From: JAJKIV01 sp036741775
Lineage (GTDB): Bacteria > Gemmatimonadota > Gemmatimonadetes > Gemmatimonadales > Gemmatimonadaceae
Direction: 5' to 3'
Length of the DNA stretch: 64,000 bases
NCBI GenBank assembly: GCA_036741775.1
Contig: DAINRQ010000019.1
Span: 1-64,000 of the forward strand
Positions 17,870-26,211 of this stretch are shown here, piece after piece. Made by a program: the position numbers and the translations under genes. The notes under the pieces were generated by a model that had not been told where the DNA came from, made no database searches, and saw nothing but the letters and a program-made list of their open reading frames with translations. The first letter of the stretch is position 1; each line of letters starts with the position of its first letter.

Positions 17870-19735
17870 TCAGAGCGCGCCGCGCGCGGGACGTGGCATC
17901 GGGACCGCGCTGTCCTCCGGCTCCGGGACCGGGAGGAAGTCCTCACCGGGATTGATGAACTGGTCGTGCTCGATGCGATACTGCTTGTCGTAGAGCTGGC
18001 GGTACCGACCGTTCGCCGCGAGAAGCTCGCCGTGCGTTCCGCGCTCGAGGATGCGCCCCTCCTCCATGACGAGGATCTGGTCCGCGCTCTCGATCGTGGA
18101 AAGCCGATGCGCAATGACGAACGTCGTGCGCCCGCGCCGCAGCGACCGAAGCCCATCACGGATGAGTGCCTCGCTCTCGCTGTCGAGGCTCGATGTCGCC
18201 TCGTCGAGGATCAGAATGCGCGGGTCCGCGAGGATCGCACGCGCGATCGCCACCCGCTGCCGCTGACCACCCGACAACTTGACCCCACGCTCACCAACGA
18301 TCGTGTCGTACTTCGCCTCGAAGCGCTCGATGAACTCGTCGCAGTGGGCGATGCGGCTGACGGCTCGAATCTCCTCGTCCGTCGCATCAGGCTTCGCGAA
18401 CGCGATGTTCTCTCTGATCGTGCCGTCGAACAGGAAGTTGTCCTGCATCACGACGCCGAGGTTCGCTCGGTAGTCGCGCAGGCGGAGCGTCGCCGCGTCC
18501 CGCCCGTCCACGAGCACGCGGCCGCTCGTCGGACGATTGAACGCACTGACGAGTCCGATGAGCGTGCTCTTCCCCGCTCCGCTCGACCCGACGAGTGCCG
18601 TCGTCGTGCCGGCCTTGGTCGTGAACGAGATGTCCCGCAGTACCGGAACGCCCGGCGCGTACTCGAAGCTGACGTGCTCGAACGCGACATCACCCCTGAG
18701 CTCGCCGATGGCCGCCCGGCGTTCGTCCTCCTGATCTTCGGTCGCCGTACCGCGAATCTCCCGAATGCGATCCAGCCCCGCGAACGCCTCGCTCACCTGC
18801 GTTCCGATCGACGCGATCTGCACGAGCGGCGCCGCGACGAGCCCGATGAAGAAGATGTACATCACGAAGTCGCCGAGGGTCATGGTGCCCCCGACGATCG
18901 AGCGGCCGCCGATGATGATCATGAGAACGCCGATCACGCCCACGATCACCGTCGTCGCCGCACCGACCGCCGACGTGCCCGTGATCGTCGACGCGATGTT
19001 CCGGAACAGCCGCTCGATCCCCTCGGCGAAGATGCGCTCCTCGCGCGCCTCGGCCGTATACACCTTGACGGTGCGAATCCCACCTAACGCCTCGCCCAGC
19101 CGGCCGGTCACCTCGGCGTTGATCTCGTTGCGCTTGCGGAAGAGCGGGCGCAGACGCTTGAACGCCACCGCCATCATCGCACCGAACGCCAGCAGCACGA
19201 AGATGGTGGACGCCGTGAGCCGCCAGTTCAGGTAGAACAGGACGCCGAGCGCGATGGCGGCCGTAATGATTCCACCCGTCAACTGCACGAGCCCCGTGCC
19301 AATGAGGTTCCGAATCCCCTCGGCGTCCGACATCACGCGCGTGATGAGCACCCCCGACTTCGTCCCGTCGAAGAACGACACGGGGAGCCGCAGCACGTGC
19401 CGCTGGATCTCGATGCGCAGGTCGCTGATCGCGCGCTGGGCGGCGATGCTCACGGTCTGCGACAGCGCGAACGACGTGATCGCCTGAAATACCGTGGCGC
19501 CGCCGACGGCGAGCGCAAGCGGCACCAGCAGGCCGACCTGCTGCTTACCGAGCACGTCGTCGATCAGGTATTTGGAGCTCGCGGGAAGCACGAGCCCGGC
19601 CAGGCGATTGACCAGCATGAGCGCCAGTCCGACCGAGAGCGAGCGGCGATGCTTCCAGATGAGCGCGCGCGCCTCGGCCCAGGCACGCGCCATGTTCACG
19701 CGCGGCTTCTTCGTCGGAGCGGGTTGGTCGGGCAT
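17870..19735 (-). CDS. ABC-type multidrug/lipid exporter, membrane plus ATPase half-transporter
   Basis: A 621-residue half-transporter that should work as a homodimer. Six membrane helices come first, then the nucleotide-binding domain with Walker A VGSSGAGKST, signature LSGGQRQRVAIARA, Walker B ILILDEATSSLDSESE and the H-loop in FVIAHRLST. The ATG at 19735 (MPDQPAPTKKPRVN) is preferred over upstream in-frame starts that overlap the padR gene. It lies downstream of a PadR regulator (gap about 60 bases), which probably controls it. Relatives include MsbA-like and multidrug exporters; the substrate is unknown. One 7-of-8 octamer lies at 19082. Confidence 0.92.
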   Translation of the reverse strand: MPDQPAPTKKPRVNMARAWAEARALIWKHRRSLSVGLALMLVNRLAGLVLPASSKYLIDDVLGKQQVGLLVPLALAVGGATVFQAITSFALSQTVSIAAQRAISDLRIEIQRHVLRLPVSFFDGTKSGVLITRVMSDAEGIRNLIGTGLVQLTGGIITAAIALGVLFYLNWRLTASTIFVLLAFGAMMAVAFKRLRPLFRKRNEINAEVTGRLGEALGGIRTVKVYTAEAREERIFAEGIERLFRNIASTITGTSAVGAATTVIVGVIGVLMIIIGGRSIVGGTMTLGDFVMYIFFIGLVAAPLVQIASIGTQVSEAFAGLDRIREIRGTATEDQEDERRAAIGELRGDVAFEHVSFEYAPGVPVLRDISFTTKAGTTTALVGSSGAGKSTLIGLVSAFNRPTSGRVLVDGRDAATLRLRDYRANLGVVMQDNFLFDGTIRENIAFAKPDATDEEIRAVSRIAHCDEFIERFEAKYDTIVGERGVKLSGGQRQRVAIARAILADPRILILDEATSSLDSESEALIRDGLRSLRRGRTTFVIAHRLSTIESADQILVMEEGRILERGTHGELLAANGRYRQLYDKQYRIEHDQFINPGEDFLPVPEPEDSAVPMPRPARGAL

Positions 19736-19794
19736 GGACGAAAAACTAACCGCGAGCGCCCGGTCCCGCTCCCGCCCGATCCCGCGTCTGGTCG

Positions 19795-20127
19795 TTAGGC
19801 CGTCGCCAGTACGCGCGTGACCGCCGTCGAGTACCGCGCCCACCGCTCCGATTGCACCCGAAGCTGGGCCCGCCCTTTCGGGGTGAGCTGATAGAACTTC
19901 GCTTTCCGATTATTCTCGGAGAGCCCCCACTCCGACTCCACCCAGCCGCGCTTCTCGAGACGATGCAGCGCGGTGTAGAGGGCGCCCTCCTCGATCTGCA
20001 GCTCCGCCCCGCTGGTCTCGGCGATCCAGCGCGCGACGGCGTATCCGTGCCGCGGTCCCCAGCTCAGCGTCTTGAGCACCAGCACGTCGAGGGTGCCCTG
20101 CAATAGTTCGAGCTCGTCGTCCCGCAT
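19795..20127 (-). CDS. PadR family transcriptional regulator
   Basis: A 110-residue regulator. The winged helix covers most of the protein: LLQGTLDVLVLKTLSWGPRHGYAVARWI, then the recognition helix in EEGALYTALHRLEKRGWVESEW, then the wing ending KFYQLTPKGRAQL, all typical of the short PadR-like group that controls drug exporters. It precedes an ABC exporter on the same strand. A promoter with an overlapping inverted repeat lies just upstream (20151-20186). Its TAA stop is part of an exact GCCTAACG octamer (19793-19800). Confidence 0.93.
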   Translation of the reverse strand: MRDDELELLQGTLDVLVLKTLSWGPRHGYAVARWIAETSGAELQIEEGALYTALHRLEKRGWVESEWGLSENNRKAKFYQLTPKGRAQLRVQSERWARYSTAVTRVLATA

Positions 20128-20150
20128 GCGTGGAGGCTTCCCCTGAAACG

Positions 20151-20186
20151 TTGAGGGATTATGCCTCAGGCCCGCTGTCGACGCAA
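20151..20186 (-). promoter_or_regulatory. padR promoter with overlapping inverted-repeat operator
   Basis: Reading the minus strand, a -35 like TTGCGT (20186-20181) and a -10 CATAAT (20163-20158) are separated by 17 bases, giving a start near 20151 and a leader of about 24 bases to the padR ATG. The inverted repeat TGAGG-N7-CCTCA (20152-20168) covers the -10, a classic position for an autorepressor. PadR binding here is inferred from position only. Confidence 0.55.
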
Positions 20187-20196
20187 CCGGGAGCGC

Positions 20197-20958
20197 TCAC
20201 CCGGCAACGACACGCCCCGCGCGCACATGCAGCGGCCATCGCACCACCCGACGCGTCTCGGGATCACCCCACGGGATGCGGAGCGCCTCCCTGACCTCGA
20301 CGACCGGATCGCGGCCGATCGCCGCCGCGAGCGCCCGCGTCGCGGACCACGTGCGGAGGTAGCCCGCGAGCTCGTCCAGATTCATCGCCTGTTCCATGGA
20401 CACGAGGGGAGCCCGAACCTCGTCGATCGGCATCGCGATCGATCGATACCCCTGATCCACGAGCTGGCGCTCGGGCGACCAGTACGGGCCACACGTCTCG
20501 GTGTAATAGCGCTCGATGACCGGGTCCGCTGCCGCGTCGATGCGCAAACGCGAGTAGCACCAGACCGCGAGCACACCACCCGGCGCGACGACACGCCGCA
20601 CCTCGGCGAAAAAGCGGTCGTGCGGCAACCAGTGGAGCGCCTGCGCGACGGTAACGAGGTCCACCGCCCCCGGCTCGATCCCGCTCTCGTCCGCCAGTGC
20701 CACCGAATACCGCACCCGTGGGTGCGGAACCGCGTGCGCGATCTGCTCGGCGCTCGCGTCCGTCGCGAACACGCGCTCGAATCGGTCGGCGAGTGGGACC
20801 GCCGCCTGACCGTTCCCGGTCGCGCAGTCCCAGGCGCCTCTATGTTTCGGAGCCAGTGACGCGACGAAGTCGAACAACGCGCGCGGATAGCGCGGGCGAT
20901 ACGTCGCGTAGTCGGCAGCAGCCGACGAGAAATGGTCCTTGAACCCCGAATCGGTCAC
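20197..20958 (-). CDS. class I SAM-dependent methyltransferase
   Basis: A 253-residue protein with a class I Rossmann fold. Motif I reads WDCATGNGQAAVPLA (about residues 43-57), the acidic end of strand 2 is FATDASAEQI, and motif IV is VDLVTVAQALHWL. The N-terminal FSSAAADYATYRPRYP box is typical of the Methyltransf_11 proteins related to yeast TMT1/trans-aconitate and small-molecule methyltransferases. Its start overlaps the upstream region of the divergent sulP gene; the ATG at 20958 is 61 bases from the SulP start. Substrate unknown. Confidence 0.88.
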   Translation of the reverse strand: MTDSGFKDHFSSAAADYATYRPRYPRALFDFVASLAPKHRGAWDCATGNGQAAVPLADRFERVFATDASAEQIAHAVPHPRVRYSVALADESGIEPGAVDLVTVAQALHWLPHDRFFAEVRRVVAPGGVLAVWCYSRLRIDAAADPVIERYYTETCGPYWSPERQLVDQGYRSIAMPIDEVRAPLVSMEQAMNLDELAGYLRTWSATRALAAAIGRDPVVEVREALRIPWGDPETRRVVRWPLHVRAGRVVAG

Positions 20959-21019
20959 ACCAGATGTTACCCGCGCGAGCCGCTCGACGCGACGTCACGC
21001 CCCTTCGCTCGTCCACGCC

Positions 21020-22753
21020 ATGACATCGCGACCTGCCCCTCTCACACGAGGCTCCGTGTTCGTTCCGAAGCTCGTCACGACGCTCCGCGAATACGACCGG
21101 CGTCAGCTGACATCCGACCTCACCGCGGGCGTCATCGTCGGGATCGTCGCGTTCCCGCTCGCCATCGCGTTCGCCATCGCGAGCGGCGTCACCCCCGAGC
21201 GAGGTCTCTACACCGCCATCGTCGCCGGTTTCATCATCTCCGTGCTCGGCGGGTCGCGCGTTCAGATCGGCGGGCCGACCGGAGCGTTCGTCGTCGTCGT
21301 CTACTCCATCGTTCAGCGATACGGGTTACCCGGGCTCACGATCGCGACGCTCATGGCCGGCGTCATCATGGTGCTGCTTGGCGTGTTCAAGCTCGGCACG
21401 ATGATCAAGTTCATCCCGCACCCGCTCGTCACCGGGTTCACGTCAGGCATTGCGGTCCTCATCGCGGTGAACGAGGTCCGCGACTTTTTCGGGCTTCAGG
21501 TCGCGACGATGCCCGCGGAGTTCGTCGAGAAGATCGAGGTGCTGGCGCTCGCGGCGGGCACGACGAATTTCTGGGCCCTTGGCATCGCGGCGTTCACGCT
21601 CGCGCTGCTCGTCGTCTGGCGACAGTTGAACGTCAGGATCCCGGGCCCGTTCGTCGCGCTGGTCGTGACGTCGGCCGTGGTTCAACTCTTCAACCTGCCC
21701 GTCGATACCATTGGAAGCCGCTTCGGCGTCATCGATATGAGCTTCCCTGCACCGTCGATTCCCGCGATCTCGTTCGCCGATCTGCGTGGCCTCGTCGGTC
21801 CGGCATTCACGATCGCGGCCCTCGGTTCCATCGAATCACTGCTCTCCGCCATGGTGGCCGACGGCATGATCGGCGGACGCCACCGATCGAATATGGAGCT
21901 GGTCGCGCAGGGGGTGGCGAACATCGCCTCGCCCATCTTCGGTGGCATCCCAGCGACCGGGGCGATCGCACGCACGGCGACGAACGTGAAGAACGGTGGC
22001 CGCACACCGATTGCCGGCATCGCACATGCGGTCACGCTGCTGCTCATTGCGCTGCTGCTCGGCAGGTGGGCCGCGCTCGTGCCCATGGCGACGCTCGCGG
22101 GGATCCTCATGCTCGTCGCCTATCAGATGAGCGAATGGCGCGTGTTCCGCGCCGAGCTTCGCGGCCCGCGCGAGGATGCCGTCGTCCTGCTCAGCACGTT
22201 TTTTCTCACCGTCATCATCGACCTCACGGTCGCGATCGCGGTAGGGATGGTGCTCGCCGCGTTCCTGTTCATGAAGCGTATGGCGGAGACCACGAACGTC
22301 GCCGCCGTAACACGCGCGCTCCGCAGCGACGGCGACGACGTGACCTACTCGGCGCCAGGCGCCATCAGCCAGCGCGACATCCCGCAGCGCGTCGAGGTGT
22401 TCGAGATCAGTGGGCCGTTCTTCTTCGGCGCCGCCGAGGCGTTCAAGGAGGCACTCGGGCAGATCGCCGGGCGGCCGTGGGTGATCATCATCCGCATGCG
22501 CGACGTCAACCTGCTCGACTCGTCGGGGCTACACGCACTCCAGGACGTCGTCCGACGATTCCGGCGCGACAGGACGATCGTGTTGCTCTCCGAGGTACAT
22601 GCGCAGCCGCTGCAGGTCATCCAGGCGTCGGATCTGTTTCACGAGCTCGGCGAGGACATGTTCATGGACATCGATGATGCACTCGATCGCGCTCGGGCCC
22701 ACGTGGCCACGCGCACGACCGGGAGTACGCCGGTCGCGGGGCCGGCCGCGTAA
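21020..22753 (+). CDS. SulP family anion transporter with STAS domain
   Basis: A 577-residue transporter of sulfate, bicarbonate or dicarboxylate type. The first 430 residues hold the membrane domain with the family segment GVIVGIVAFPLAIAFAIASGV and IGGPTGAFVVVVYSIV; the cytoplasmic STAS domain occupies the C-terminus, with RMRDVNLLDSSGLHALQDVV as its anti-sigma-antagonist-like core. The ATG at 21020 is chosen because upstream residues are low-complexity and overlap the divergent methyltransferase start region. No carbonic anhydrase is fused or adjacent, so the substrate cannot be assigned. Confidence 0.92.
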   Translation: MTSRPAPLTRGSVFVPKLVTTLREYDRRQLTSDLTAGVIVGIVAFPLAIAFAIASGVTPERGLYTAIVAGFIISVLGGSRVQIGGPTGAFVVVVYSIVQRYGLPGLTIATLMAGVIMVLLGVFKLGTMIKFIPHPLVTGFTSGIAVLIAVNEVRDFFGLQVATMPAEFVEKIEVLALAAGTTNFWALGIAAFTLALLVVWRQLNVRIPGPFVALVVTSAVVQLFNLPVDTIGSRFGVIDMSFPAPSIPAISFADLRGLVGPAFTIAALGSIESLLSAMVADGMIGGRHRSNMELVAQGVANIASPIFGGIPATGAIARTATNVKNGGRTPIAGIAHAVTLLLIALLLGRWAALVPMATLAGILMLVAYQMSEWRVFRAELRGPREDAVVLLSTFFLTVIIDLTVAIAVGMVLAAFLFMKRMAETTNVAAVTRALRSDGDDVTYSAPGAISQRDIPQRVEVFEISGPFFFGAAEAFKEALGQIAGRPWVIIIRMRDVNLLDSSGLHALQDVVRRFRRDRTIVLLSEVHAQPLQVIQASDLFHELGEDMFMDIDDALDRARAHVATRTTGSTPVAGPAA

Positions 22754-22780
22754 CGCTCGCACGTTGGAACGGGTGAAACA

Positions 22781-22822
22781 CGCGACCGCCGCGCCGGACT
22801 GGAGTCCGGCGCGGCGGTCGCG
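22781..22822. terminator. perfect 20-bp hairpin between convergent genes
   Basis: A 20-base arm (22781-22800) pairs perfectly with 22803-22822 across a 2-base gap, so in practice a GC-rich hairpin with a small loop. It sits between sulP (plus, ends 22753) and a small membrane protein gene (minus, ends 22843) and could terminate both. There is no T-tract on either side. Confidence 0.75.
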
Positions 22823-22842
22823 TCCAGCGGGCTCGCGTGTGG

Positions 22843-23121
22843 TCAGCCGGGTGGTAGCGAGCGGCGAATCTCCTTGTTCCCCGCGGCGACGCCGAGCCCG
22901 ACGCTGAGCCCGAACGCGATGGCGGTTCCGGCACCCACGAACGGGATCATCCACACGAGCACCGCGCCCACGAGCGCCGCGCCAATGCCGGCGACGACTG
23001 GAGCGATCGGGGTGTGTACGGCGTCTACGTAACGAAGCCGCGTCCTGACGAATTCCTTCGCCTGCGTGAAACCTATGATGACCGCTGCCGCTGACAGCGC
23101 GAATGCAATCAATTCGAACAC
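22843..23121 (-). CDS. small membrane protein of unknown function
   Basis: A 92-residue protein with three hydrophobic segments (FELIAFALSAAAVIIGFTQA, IAPVVAGIGAALVGAVLVWMI and AGTAIAFGLSVGLGVAAG), joined by a short basic loop (KEFVRTRLRYVDAVHTP), and a basic tail. No known motif is seen. It is convergent with sulP and divergent from the quinone oxidoreductase gene. Confidence 0.65.
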   Translation of the reverse strand: MFELIAFALSAAAVIIGFTQAKEFVRTRLRYVDAVHTPIAPVVAGIGAALVGAVLVWMIPFVGAGTAIAFGLSVGLGVAAGNKEIRRSLPPG

Positions 23122-23262
23122 TCTGTCCCCCCTCGTCCTGATCCCTGCATCGGTGAACCCTGCCGTCCGTACGTCACGGATCGAGACTCGGTTTCGCGGA
23201 AACCTCGAACGGCGGCACGTGCCCGGTTGGGCCGCTCCATTGACCGTCTAGGATACATCGAA

Positions 23263-24243
23263 ATGCGCGCTGCTGTCATTCCCCGCCCGGGCGGGCCCGA
23301 GGTTCTGGAGGTCCGCGACGTCGATGCGCCCTCTCCAGGCGCTGATGACGTACTCGTGCGAGTGCGGGCCGCCGGGCTCAACCGCGCGGACATACTCCAG
23401 CGTCGGGGCGGCTACGCGCCTCCCGCGGGCGCTCCCGCTCAGATTCCCGGGCTCGAGTTCGCCGGCGAGGTGGTCGAGGTCGGCGAGCGTGTGGAAACGC
23501 TGGTACCCGGCGATCGCGTCTTCGGGATTACCGGCGGCGGCGCTCACGCGGAGCTCATCGCCGTCCCGGCGGTAACCGCGGCGCGCATCCCTGGGGCGCT
23601 CCCGTGGGAGCACGCGGGGGCAATCCCCGAAGCGTTCATCACCGCGCACGACGCCCTCGTCACCCAGGCTGGCCTCTCAGGCGGCGATCGCGTGCTCATT
23701 CACGCTGTGGGCAGTGGCGTCGGGCTCGCCGCCGTTCAAGTTGCACGCGCGGTTGGCGCGGTTCCGTATGGCACATCGCGTACGCCAGCCAAGATCGAGC
23801 GCGCCCGTGAATACGGGCTCGAGGGCGGCGCCGCGATCGCCGAACCGGCGGATGTGGTGGCGCATGCTGCCGACTGGGCACCCGACGGATTCGACGTCGT
23901 GCTCGACCTCGTTGGTGGTGTCTGCACGCCCGCGAGCGTGAGCGTGCTGGCGGTGCGTGGACGGCTGATGCTCGTCGGTCTGGTGGGCGGATCGACGGCG
24001 GCGTTCGATCTGCGCCGCATCCTGTCGCGACGCATCGCCATCATCGGAACGGTGTTGCGATCCAGGTCGGTCGAGGAGAAGGCCGCCGCTACGGACGCGT
24101 TCGCACGTGACCTCGCGGCGGGATTCGCATCCAACACCGTCCGAGCTGTGATCGACAGCGTGTTCCCTCTCGACGCGATTGCGGACGCTCACCGACGCAT
24201 GGAGTCGAACGCGACGTTCGGGAAGGTCGTGATCGTTCCGTAG
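23263..24243 (+). CDS. NAD(P)H quinone oxidoreductase-like medium-chain dehydrogenase
   Basis: A 326-residue zinc-independent medium-chain reductase. The N-terminal GroES-like domain has VRVRAAGLNRADILQRRGGYAPP and PGLEFAGEVVEVGERV; the Rossmann domain has HAVGSGVGLAAVQVARAVGA, a glycine-rich NADP site. Sequence style matches the PIG3/TP53I3-like quinone oxidoreductases. The ATG at 23263 begins MRAAVIPRPGGPEVLEV, the family N-terminus. A possible TTGGGC-N16-TAGGAT promoter ends 8 bases before the ATG, which would give a nearly leaderless message. Confidence 0.9.
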   Translation: MRAAVIPRPGGPEVLEVRDVDAPSPGADDVLVRVRAAGLNRADILQRRGGYAPPAGAPAQIPGLEFAGEVVEVGERVETLVPGDRVFGITGGGAHAELIAVPAVTAARIPGALPWEHAGAIPEAFITAHDALVTQAGLSGGDRVLIHAVGSGVGLAAVQVARAVGAVPYGTSRTPAKIERAREYGLEGGAAIAEPADVVAHAADWAPDGFDVVLDLVGGVCTPASVSVLAVRGRLMLVGLVGGSTAAFDLRRILSRRIAIIGTVLRSRSVEEKAAATDAFARDLAAGFASNTVRAVIDSVFPLDAIADAHRRMESNATFGKVVIVP

Positions 24244-24267
24244 TCCTGCCGCCGCTACCCGCAGCGC

Positions 24268-24294
24268 CGCGCCTCGTCCCAGGGACGAGGCGCG
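24268..24294 (+). terminator. GC-rich hairpin downstream of quinone oxidoreductase
   Basis: Arms 24268-24280 and 24282-24294 are perfectly complementary (13 bases), 25 bases after the stop of the oxidoreductase gene. No T-tract follows, so termination is inferred from position and stability. Confidence 0.6.
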
Positions 24295-24479
24295 ACCGAC
24301 TATGCGCCCCGCACACGGCGCATCAGGTCACTCTCTCGCGCGCTTCGACACATGCCCGCAGCGTCTCATCACCGTGGCGAGGCGCTGGCGCGTGGCCGAT
24401 CCGCATACTACTGCGGGTTCATCGACCGAAGTCGCACGTTCCCGCGGTACCCACAATTCGCTGAGTCTGCGGAGGGCAC

Positions 24480-25016
24480 TTGCAACTTGGTTCGTTGGTA
24501 TTGGCGGCGCTCCTGTCGTTCGAAGGACCGTTCTTCCCCTCGCTCCTGCCCACCGCGCCTCGCGCCGACACGCGCCGGTGCATTGTGAGCGCGCGAGCAA
24601 CGCACAGCGATTGCGCGCTCATCGGCGCCCAGTGGGTCGTGACGACCGCCGGCGCCGTTGCATCTGCCCGTCCCGTGGCTGGCCGACTTCAGGTACGCGT
24701 TGGTGGCGACGAGTACGTCGTGGACCAGCTGGTGTACCACCCGAAATGGAGTGGGGGCCGCGAGTTCGACGTCGCGCTACTCAGGCTCACCGACCGTGTG
24801 CCCGCGTTCCCGCTACTGCCCCCGCCGGGAGAATTCCCCGAGCACGTGCAGCGCGTTGCACGACACGCAATGTCTCAATACAAGTGGGTCGCCGAAACCA
24901 TAGGGCCGTCACCGGTCTGGGACGTCCACACGACAGTGGAGACGAGGCAGTCGGGCTTGTTCTCGCGAATGCGGTCGATCATGGATGGCCTCGCGGGACG
25001 CACGAGTAACGACTGA
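24480..25016 (+). CDS. secreted degenerate trypsin-like protein
   Basis: A 178-residue protein from a TTG start preceded by GGAGGG at a good distance. A signal-like N-terminus (LGSLVLAALLSFEGPFFPSLL) leads into what looks like the N-terminal barrel of a trypsin-fold domain: CIVSARATHSDCALIGAQWVVTTAGAVAS, then VYHPKWSGGREFDVALLRL. The segment that normally carries the catalytic histidine (TAAHC) reads TTAGA, while the Asp of DVALL remains, and no GDSGG serine box exists. It is therefore a truncated or non-catalytic S1-like protein, or a coincidental resemblance; no function is proposed. Confidence 0.5.
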   Translation: MQLGSLVLAALLSFEGPFFPSLLPTAPRADTRRCIVSARATHSDCALIGAQWVVTTAGAVASARPVAGRLQVRVGGDEYVVDQLVYHPKWSGGREFDVALLRLTDRVPAFPLLPPPGEFPEHVQRVARHAMSQYKWVAETIGPSPVWDVHTTVETRQSGLFSRMRSIMDGLAGRTSND

Positions 25017-25032
25017 AGGCGTGTTCCTCGCT

Positions 25033-25069
25033 GAGCGGCGCGGCGCTCGAGCTGGTCGCCGCGCCGCTC
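25033..25069. terminator. hairpin between convergent genes
   Basis: A 13-base perfect stem (25033-25045 with 25057-25069, loop of 11) lies between the trypsin-like gene ending at 25016 and the PD40 lipoprotein gene ending at 25074 on the other strand. A CTTGTT run follows on the plus side. Confidence 0.7.
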
Positions 25070-25073
25070 TTGT

Positions 25074-26015
25074 TCATCGCCCTTCGGCGACGAACGCGAC
25101 TCGGTCGCCGCGCGGACTGACAGCAATCCGCGTGATCCCTTTCAGGCCGCTCGCGCCGAAGTCGCTGACAGGTCGCCATCCGTCTCCGGCCGTTCCCGAC
25201 CAGCGAAGCAGCACACTGTCCCGTCCGCAGAGGATCGAGCCGTCAGGCAGCCACGCGTAGTCCTCGACGCCTTCGGGAAGTCGCACGAGGCGGTTCGTCC
25301 GCCGCGTCGAGGTCTCGAGGGATTCGATCCACCACTCCGTGGGGGACACCTTGCGGACGAAGCTCACCGTTCGTGTTCCGGGCACGCGATGGAGTGATCG
25401 CCCGATGCCCGTCGCGATCGTATCGACGGTCCCCGAGCGGACGTTCGCCACCTGCAGGCTGTTCGGATTTCCGAGCACGAAAAGGGCGAGCGTGTTCTCG
25501 TCGGCCCACGCGTGGTACCCGACCGGCTTCACGCGATCGAGAATCACCGCCGGCGCACCGCCGTTCAGGGGAAAACGCCACAGTCGCTGAGCAGAATCGC
25601 GCTCGACGCGGACCACCGAAATCGCCCGTCCGCTATCGATCGGCGTCGCCGAGTATTCGGATTCCGGCGCCGTCGTCGTGACGCGTGCGGTGGTGCCTGA
25701 CGCGATGTCGTAGCGGTAGATGTCGGCCTGCGCGTCGGCACGGACCGATGTGAACAGCACCGCCGACCCGTCCCACGTGAACGATGGCTGGTTGTCGTAA
25801 CCGGGCCGATCAGTGATGTTGAGGGGTGCCCCGATGGTCACGGTTTCGCCGTTTGCAGTGAGGCTGGCGAGGTAGACGTCCGGAGCTGGTGGCGCGGGGC
25901 GCGGGGCCGAGGTTGGGCCCTGCACCGACGCGTTCGCGCACGCCGCGCTCGCGGCGCACATGAGGAGCACCGTGCGAGCGCGGACGCGTCTCGGAGCAAG
26001 CAAGTTGAGCCGCAT
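25074..26015 (-). CDS. secreted TolB/PD40-like propeller protein
   Basis: A 313-residue protein from the ATG at 26015 (MRLNLLAPRRVRARTVLLMCAASAACANASV). The N-terminus looks like a signal sequence, possibly lipoprotein type with the cysteine in SAAC. The rest has repeating WD/PD40-like blades: YDNQPSFTWDGSAVLFTSVRADAQADIYRYDIASG, SLQVANVRSG, DYAWLPDGSILCGRDS and GITRIAVSPRGDRVAFV. It is transcribed divergently from the peptidase-propeller-barrel gene (gap about 196 bases), suggesting a joint envelope role. Such propellers usually bind proteins or peptides; no catalytic residues are evident. Confidence 0.75.
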   Translation of the reverse strand: MRLNLLAPRRVRARTVLLMCAASAACANASVQGPTSAPRPAPPAPDVYLASLTANGETVTIGAPLNITDRPGYDNQPSFTWDGSAVLFTSVRADAQADIYRYDIASGTTARVTTTAPESEYSATPIDSGRAISVVRVERDSAQRLWRFPLNGGAPAVILDRVKPVGYHAWADENTLALFVLGNPNSLQVANVRSGTVDTIATGIGRSLHRVPGTRTVSFVRKVSPTEWWIESLETSTRRTNRLVRLPEGVEDYAWLPDGSILCGRDSVLLRWSGTAGDGWRPVSDFGASGLKGITRIAVSPRGDRVAFVAEGR

Positions 26016-26211
26016 GGCGAACACGGCAGGAATGTGGTGTACCAAGGCGTGGCCCTCGGAGAAGTGGGGGATCGTAAGACTCGGATCGTCGGCTTCGCAA
26101 CTCGGCGGATTCAGCATTGGTCGCGAAGCCATGGGTGGTATGCTGCTTGCCCCCCTCCAGCGGGGCAGGTGAGACAAAACCACCTGCCATGAACAGCACT
26201 CGGAGAATCCC

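Noticed and set aside
17693..19087. Plus-strand open frame of 464 codons opposite the ABC exporter
   Set aside because: Charged, Arg-rich shadow with no motif; the exporter is unambiguous.
20932..22677. Plus-strand open frame of 581 codons overlapping sulP
   Set aside because: Arg/His-rich composition typical of an out-of-frame shadow; sulP in another frame has clear domains.
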